Both the position numbers and the translations under genes were made by a program. Positions 59,941-64,000 of a stretch of DNA of 64,000 bases are shown piece after piece. This DNA is from JAXGRD01 sp040766105 (GTDB lineage Bacteria > Bacillota > Clostridia > Peptostreptococcales > Anaerovoracaceae), in NCBI GenBank assembly GCA_040766105.1, contig JAXGRD010000001.1, forward strand, positions 434,001 through 498,000. Direction: 5' to 3'. Position 1 is the stretch's first letter. Every line of letters starts with the position of its first letter. The notes beneath the pieces were generated by a model. It made no database searches. It saw nothing but the letters and a program-made list of their open reading frames with translations, and was not told the DNA's origin.

Positions 59941-59968
59941 AACAATTGTGGAAAGAAGGTATTATACT

Positions 59969-61453
59969 ATGAGTTCAGAAAAATTATCTGCCGGACATGG
60001 AGAAGGGAAACTAAAACGAGAAATTAAGTCCCGTCACCTATCCATGATCGCGGTAGGAGGGTCTATCGGAACCGGATTGTTCTTTGCCAGCGGAAACGCA
60101 GTTAGTTCCATTGGACCGGGGGGTGCATTGCTCTGCTTCGGAGTTATGGGATTCCTCGTATACTTGATGATGCAGAGTCTTGGAGAAATGACTACGGAAT
60201 TGCCGATTTCAGGTTCTTTCGAAGCCTATGCTTCCAGATTTATCGATCCTGCATTGGGTTTCGCCTTTGGTTGGAACTACTGGTTTGCTTGGGCGATCAC
60301 TGTAGCAGCCGAGTTTGTTGCTGCAGCACTGATTATTAAGTTCTGGCTGCCGGATTCACCGGCATCTTTGTGGGCTATGCTATCATTCGTATTATTAGTA
60401 GGCTTGAACTTAATCTCCGCAAAATCCTTTGCAGAGAGTGAATATTGGTTCGCCGGTATCAAGGTTGTGGTTATCACCATCTTCCTCCTTACCGGTATTT
60501 TGATGATCTTCGGCGTCATCGGTACACACTCCGTAGGAGCGGAGAATTGGACTTTGGATGCAGGCGATGCAGGCAAGGCTCCCTTTGTAGGAGGGTTCGG
60601 CGCAATGCTGGGTATCTTCCTCATTGTAGGGTTCTCCTTCCAAGGAACGGAGCTGGTTGGACTGGCTTCTGCCGAGACGGAAAATCCTGAAAAGAATGTC
60701 CCCAAGGCTATCCGCTCGGTATTCTGGAGAATACTCCTATTCTATATCGGATCCATCGTCGTAATTGGAACATTGATTCCCTTTACCGATCCTCATCTTC
60801 TCAGTTCAGGAATCGAAGAAGTTGCCACATCCCCCTTTACACTGGTATTTAAAGAGGCGGGATTCGTTGCTGCCGCATCCTTTATGAACGCCGTCATCTT
60901 GACCTCCGTTCTGTCCTGCGGTAACTCCGGTTTGTTCTGCGCTTCCAGAATGCTCTATTCCATGGCATGTGAGAGGAAAGCGCCTCAGATCTTTGCCAAG
61001 GTCAACAAGCGCGGTGTGCCTACCTTTGCGGTTTGGGCAACGGCTCTGGTCGGCGCTTTGTCCTTCTTCGCTTCTTTGGTAGGAGATGGAAAAATCTACA
61101 TTATCTTTATCAATGCATCCGGCATCACCGGCTTCATCGTATGGTTCGGTATTGCCCTATGCCAGTACAGATTCAGAAAGGCCTGGGTCGCTCAGGGACA
61201 TAAGGTGGAAGACCTGAAGTTCAAATCCAAGTTCTATCCGTGGGGACCGATTGTTGCAATGGTTTTCTTTGCAATCATCATCTTCGGAGCCAACTATTGG
61301 GTATTCCAGGATTTCACATGGTTTGACTTCCTGACCAACTACGCCTTTGTGCCGGTATTCCTTATCCTGTACTTCGGGTACAAGAAAAAACACAAGACAA
61401 AGGTTATCCCTTTGAATGAATGTGACTTCACAATGCCTGAAAATCAGAAATAA
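59969..61453 (+). CDS. lysP: LysP-like amino-acid permease
   Basis: This 494-residue protein has twelve predicted spans and the APC-superfamily start KREIKSRHLSMIAVGGSIGTGLF (pieces: REIKSRHLSMIAVGG, SIGTGLF). Family motif SFQGTELVGLASAETENPEKN marks basic-amino-acid permeases (pieces: SFQGTELVGLASAE, NPEKNVPKAI). It closely resembles lysine permease LysP and may import lysine, ornithine or arginine. ATG 59969 is the family-like start with GAAGG upstream; ATG 59933 is in frame and would add 12 residues. A strong terminator follows. Confidence 0.88.
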   Translation: MSSEKLSAGHGEGKLKREIKSRHLSMIAVGGSIGTGLFFASGNAVSSIGPGGALLCFGVMGFLVYLMMQSLGEMTTELPISGSFEAYASRFIDPALGFAFGWNYWFAWAITVAAEFVAAALIIKFWLPDSPASLWAMLSFVLLVGLNLISAKSFAESEYWFAGIKVVVITIFLLTGILMIFGVIGTHSVGAENWTLDAGDAGKAPFVGGFGAMLGIFLIVGFSFQGTELVGLASAETENPEKNVPKAIRSVFWRILLFYIGSIVVIGTLIPFTDPHLLSSGIEEVATSPFTLVFKEAGFVAAASFMNAVILTSVLSCGNSGLFCASRMLYSMACERKAPQIFAKVNKRGVPTFAVWATALVGALSFFASLVGDGKIYIIFINASGITGFIVWFGIALCQYRFRKAWVAQGHKVEDLKFKSKFYPWGPIVAMVFFAIIIFGANYWVFQDFTWFDFLTNYAFVPVFLILYFGYKKKHKTKVIPLNECDFTMPENQK

Positions 61454-61465
61454 CTAGATTGATAA

Positions 61466-61498
61466 AATCGTCGGGAATGTTTCTTCCCGGCGATTTTC
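61466..61498 (+). terminator. Intrinsic terminator of the lysP-like gene
   Basis: AATCGTCGGGAA pairs with TTCCCGGCGATT (one T-G pair) with a 6-base loop; T-rich tail TTTCC. Confidence 0.85.
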
Positions 61499-61507
61499 CA
61501 TTTGGGG

Positions 61508-61513
61508 TATAAT
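61508..61513 (+). promoter_or_regulatory. Perfect -10 element directly before the DUF1638 gene
   Basis: TATAAT ends 7 bases before the ATG, so transcription would start at or beside the ATG and the mRNA would be leaderless. A recognisable -35 is missing. Confidence 0.45.
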
Positions 61514-61519
61514 GGCTAC

Positions 61520-62188
61520 ATGGATACGATTATTTTATCATGCAAAAATCTGCGATACCATGTGGATGCTGCGCAGAGAGCAATGAATACGAACTTTCCG
61601 GTGGTAGACTTGGACACCGCTCTCCATGCCGAGCCTGAGAAGATGCGGCTGAAGGTGATGGAGGAAGTTGGGAATCTTCCCGATGAAGTGAACACTGTTT
61701 TAGTTGCCATGGGATTTTGCGGTGGATCCTGGAAAAACATTAAAAGCGAGAAGCGCATCGTCATACCTCGGTTGGATGACTGCATCACCTTGCTGATGAC
61801 TACGGACAATCAATGGCATGGGAACTTGAAAGAACCCGGTTGCATGTACCTGAAGGATAATAACGATGATACCTTGACGATTCCCGGAATTAGAGACGAT
61901 TTATTTCGGAAATATGGTGAGAAGAGTGGGCAAATGGTCTTCGATAGATGGTTTGAGGGCTACCACACCGTTAGCGTCATTGACACGGGAGTATATGACT
62001 CCTATGCTCCGGAGTTTCTCGAGTTTGCCCAATACAATGCAGAGTTGATTGATGCTCGAACCACACATGTCGCCGGGAGTAATATCATTTTGGAGAACCT
62101 GGTCTCAGGGAAATGGGAAGAACAGTTTTTGGTTCTTGAGCCGGGTGAAATAATGACGGAAGAGGATATTCTGCCGTCATTCATCTAG
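61520..62188 (+). CDS. DUF1638-domain protein
   Basis: This 222-residue protein carries the DUF1638 pattern: TIILSCKNLRYHVDAA at the start, LVAMGFCGGSWKNI, IPRLDDCITLL and GYHTVSVIDTGVYDSY. DUF1638 proteins are frequently encoded near corrinoid methyltransferase genes (for example MttB homologues) in methylotrophic anaerobes, so a link to methylamine metabolism is plausible; the biochemical role is unknown. The start ATG (61520) has no ribosome binding site and follows a TATAAT by 6 bases. Confidence 0.8.
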   Translation: MDTIILSCKNLRYHVDAAQRAMNTNFPVVDLDTALHAEPEKMRLKVMEEVGNLPDEVNTVLVAMGFCGGSWKNIKSEKRIVIPRLDDCITLLMTTDNQWHGNLKEPGCMYLKDNNDDTLTIPGIRDDLFRKYGEKSGQMVFDRWFEGYHTVSVIDTGVYDSYAPEFLEFAQYNAELIDARTTHVAGSNIILENLVSGKWEEQFLVLEPGEIMTEEDILPSFI

Positions 62189-62516
62189 ACTATTCATTCG
62201 TGACAGCTGCATTCCGAGAATTCCCTTTTAGGCATCAAGATTTCTGGAATTTTTCTGGAATTATACGTGATACGATGCGGGTTCTGGAATTTTGAGAAGA
62301 GCATTCCTTAGTGTTGAGCGGTGCGTAATGCTCAAAGAATTTACAACGTGCAAATTCATGGGTTTTCATTAAAAGGCCATTTTTTGATTTTCTAGAAAAA
62401 GTGTTCGTAGAGAGTGTTTTCTGGAAAATAGCCGGAACATGACTTCCAGATTCTCGGCAATCAAACCTTTGTGTTTGAAGAGATGGGAAACTGGTGGCAA
62501 AGCACGAATTTTTCTG
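62189..62516. other. Intergenic stretch with repeated TTCTGGAATT
   Basis: No gene seen in 328 bp. It contains three direct copies of TTCTGGAATT (62242, 62253, 62282), a related TTTTCTGGAAAATA near 62417, and a 6-bp hairpin TTGAGC/GCTCAA (62315). Purpose unclear. Confidence 0.4.
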
Positions 62517-62545
62517 TTGACAACATATTTTTAAAATGGTAAAGT
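62517..62545 (+). promoter_or_regulatory. Promoter of tRNA-Lys
   Basis: A perfect TTGACA and TAAAGT are separated by 17 bp, 17 bp before the tRNA. Confidence 0.75.
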
Positions 62546-62561
62546 AATTAACGTGCCATAT

Positions 62562-62637
62562 GCACCATTAGCTCAGCCGGCAGAGCACCTGACTCTTAAT
62601 CAGGGTGTCCACGGTTCGATCCCGTGATGGTGTACCA
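62562..62637 (+). tRNA. tRNA-Lys (anticodon CUU)
   Basis: The 76 nt fold as a cloverleaf: acceptor GCACCAT/ATGGTGT (one G-U pair), D arm with GCTC...GAGC, anticodon stem CCTGA/TCAGG with loop CTCTTAA (anticodon CTT), T arm CACGG/CCGTG with TTCGATC. CCA is encoded. It reads AAG lysine codons. Confidence 0.97.
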
Positions 62638-62676
62638 AAAAAGCTCTTGTAAGCGATTGCTTGCAGGAGCTTTTCT
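62638..62676 (+). terminator. Intrinsic terminator of tRNA-Lys
   Basis: AAAAGCTC and GAGCTTTT frame an inner stem GTAAGC/GCTTGC; TTTTCTC follows. The end of the convergent LysR gene is within 5 bp. Confidence 0.82.
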
Positions 62677-62680
62677 CTTA

Positions 62681-63574
62681 TTAAAGCACTGTACTTCTAC
62701 ATGGAACATCTCTGTCGTCCAAGTATTCCAAGAACTTTTTTGATGCAAGGGAAAGACTATTTTTGTTCTTCATTGCAATACCAATGGTGCGATAGGCCGG
62801 TGTATCCAGGGGCTTAATTACTAGATCATAGGAAATTCTCTGCAGGATAAGCTGGGGAAGAATGGCGATGGCTAAGCCTTTTTCCACCATTGACATGACG
62901 GCATAATCGTCCCAGGTTGTAAACTTTGGATTCAACTTTAAATTATGCCTACGAAATATCTCTGATATTTCCGCCTTCGCTCCTTTTTCCAAGAGCATAA
63001 ATGGATAATCGGTCAATGCTTTTACGGGGAAGGTCTTCTCGTTAGCGAGGGGGTGGTTTTTGGAAAGAACGACCATTTGTTGATCTTGTGCAACTTCTAT
63101 GGTATCGAATTCTGTCTTTGTTGGAAGTCTAAGAAAGCCAAAATCGATGCGGCCTTCCGATATCCAGTTCTCTATCTCCGTATAATCTCCTAGTAGCAAT
63201 TCATAGTCAATGCCCGGATAATCCTTCTGAAAGGAGCAGATAATATTTGGAAGCCAATGGGTTGCAACGCTGGAAAATGTGCCGATTCGTATGATCCCGG
63301 TCTGGAGCCCATTCATTTCATTGATTTTATACTGCATCTTCTCAAATTCACGGCAGACAGATTGCACATAGGGGAGGAGCTTCATCCCTTCGGAGGTCAA
63401 GGTTACCCCATGCTTTCCCCTCTCCATTAAAACTGCGCCACAGGACTTTTCCAAATCGCTGATCATTCGACTGATACCCGATTGGGAGTAGGAAAGGGCA
63501 TTTGAAGCTTCGGATAGGCTGCCGCATTCAATCGTCTTGAGAAACGCCTTATATTTCGTAATGTTGTGTTCCAT
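62681..63574 (-). CDS. LysR-family transcriptional regulator
   Basis: This 297-residue protein has an N-terminal winged helix-turn-helix (FLKTIECGSLSEASNALSYSQSGISRMISDLEK, shown here in parts: ECGSLSEASNALSYSQ, GISRMISDLEK) and a periplasmic-binding-like effector domain (about 90-290, with GIIRIGTFSSVATHWLP). It is divergent from an EamA transporter gene, so it probably controls that transporter. A dyad ATGATA-N12-TATCAT (63610-63633) lies between them. AAGGA precedes the ATG. Confidence 0.9.
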   Translation of the reverse strand: MEHNITKYKAFLKTIECGSLSEASNALSYSQSGISRMISDLEKSCGAVLMERGKHGVTLTSEGMKLLPYVQSVCREFEKMQYKINEMNGLQTGIIRIGTFSSVATHWLPNIICSFQKDYPGIDYELLLGDYTEIENWISEGRIDFGFLRLPTKTEFDTIEVAQDQQMVVLSKNHPLANEKTFPVKALTDYPFMLLEKGAKAEISEIFRRHNLKLNPKFTTWDDYAVMSMVEKGLAIAILPQLILQRISYDLVIKPLDTPAYRTIGIAMKNKNSLSLASKKFLEYLDDRDVPCRSTVL

Positions 63575-63609
63575 GAATCTTCCTTATATCTGAAATTGTA
63601 ATAATCAAT

Positions 63610-63633
63610 ATGATATAATCTCACTTTTATCAT
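63610..63633. promoter_or_regulatory. Possible LysR binding dyad
   Basis: ATGATA and TATCAT are separated by 12 bp between the divergent LysR and EamA genes; it lacks a full T-N11-A proof. Confidence 0.3.
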
Positions 63634-63685
63634 CTATATCCCACATGATAAACTAAATCAAAATATCTTGCAAGAGGACGCGAAA

Positions 63686-64000
63686 ATGAATCCTTCATTG
63701 TTAAAATATGTGATTGCCCTTGTGCTTTATGGGAGCAACGGTATTATTGCCAGCTTAATTCAAATGAACAGCTATGAAATTGTCATGTTTCGCATGTTTA
63801 TTGGTGCTTCATTCTTGGTATGCATCTTTCTGATTTCCGGCAGAAAATTTACATTCTACAAAAAGAAAAAATCATTTCTCTTCTTGACCCTATCGGGATT
63901 TGCAATGGGTATCAGCAGTGTCCTCGTCTTTGAAGCTTACAATCACATCGGCGTCGGCTTGGCGACACTAGGTTATTTGAGTTTCCGCATTTCAGTTTGC
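63686..64000 (+). CDS. EamA-family transporter (3' partial)
   Basis: The frame from ATG 63686 stays open to the window end (105 residues seen). It has three hydrophobic segments (KYVIALVLYGSNGIIASLI; MFIGASFLVCIFLISG; FLFLTLSGFAMGISSVL) and the EamA-like GVGLATLGYL. The AGAGGA before the ATG and the divergent LysR gene fit a regulated exporter. The product is truncated by the window. Confidence 0.75.
   Translation, partial: MNPSLLKYVIALVLYGSNGIIASLIQMNSYEIVMFRMFIGASFLVCIFLISGRKFTFYKKKKSFLFLTLSGFAMGISSVLVFEAYNHIGVGLATLGYLSFRISVC

Noticed and set aside
59789..59968. Lysine riboswitch before the LysP-like gene
   Set aside because: The leader is too short and lacks the conserved core; only a simple stem-loop is seen.
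1..64000. CRISPR arrays, rRNA operons or prophage
   Set aside because: No regularly spaced repeats, rRNA sequence or phage structural gene was seen.

Overview
The window looks like a chromosomal segment of a strictly anaerobic, amino-acid- and methylamine-using member of the Clostridia. The evidence is a complete D-ornithine oxidative pathway (ord-ortA-ortB-oraS-oraE, plus the GlmL-like protein and ornithine racemase), corrinoid methyltransferases with in-frame UAG (pyrrolysine) codons, ferredoxin-type oxidoreductases, Gram-positive spacing of AGGAGG-type ribosome binding sites, and a short MetH without a reactivation domain. A family-level placement (Peptostreptococcales/Anaerovoracaceae-like) is only a guess. 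Codon use and base composition look fairly even, except for a lower-GC island at about 16.1-19.9 kb.

Layout. 1-8.8 kb: housekeeping and small metabolic genes (AlkD-like repair protein, EFR1 ferredoxin, RNase H, WalJ-like hydrolase, RlmH, NhaD-type antiporter, secondary-alcohol dehydrogenase, G3E GTPase, ArsR regulator, two membrane proteins). 8.8-22.7 kb: ornithine degradation. A PAS/sigma-54 activator precedes a textbook -24/-12 promoter and ord-ortA-ortB-oraS-oraE. The last two genes of the pathway (glmL-like, orr) lie 4 kb further on, separated by an island with a MITE-like element, a PD-(D/E)XK-like nuclease, and an ECF sigma factor / membrane protein / membrane protein / PrsW-type protease operon. 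Three near-identical promoters (GTGAGAACT-N13-GTATTTA) lie before the sigma operon, after it, and before a repeat-rich surface protein at 23.1 kb; they very probably form the regulon of this sigma factor. The surface gene carries a frameshift. 25.6-31.6 kb: an aldo/keto reductase and a pstSCAB-phoU operon behind a cluster of Pho boxes. 31.7-38.2 kb: metal transporters, an SGNH hydrolase, a penicillin-binding protein and an FHA-FtsW/RodA fusion.

38.3-47.4 kb: methylamine locus. It contains a PocR/AraC regulator, mttB and mtbB (each interrupted by an in-frame UAG at the expected pyrrolysine site), an NhaC antiporter, one corrinoid protein, a small tautomerase and a convergent MetH-like cobalamin methyltransferase. 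No pylS/pylBCD/pylT, ramA or mtmB was seen here, so these must be elsewhere if the system works. 47.5-47.9 kb: an ORF-free transcript candidate with its own promoter and terminator and several nested helices, including a 14-bp long-range one. I regard it as a large structured noncoding RNA that I do not recognise.

47.9-64 kb: HypB, GNAT and diaminopropionate ammonia-lyase, then assorted enzymes, a sulfur-handling cluster (DsrE-like, Crp-like sensor domain, rhodanese, CoA-disulfide reductase-rhodanese), an acetate transporter under a 16-bp palindromic operator, an ABC-2 permease with divergent TetR, an EamA transporter, a LysP-like permease with a structured leader, a DUF1638 protein, tRNA-Lys(CUU), and a LysR gene divergent from an EamA transporter cut by the window end.

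The most unusual items are the ECF/PrsW circuit with its matched promoters, the unidentified structured RNA, the pyrrolysine gene pair, and the sigma-54 ornithine circuit with a shared GTGCAAA-N4-TTTGCAC operator.
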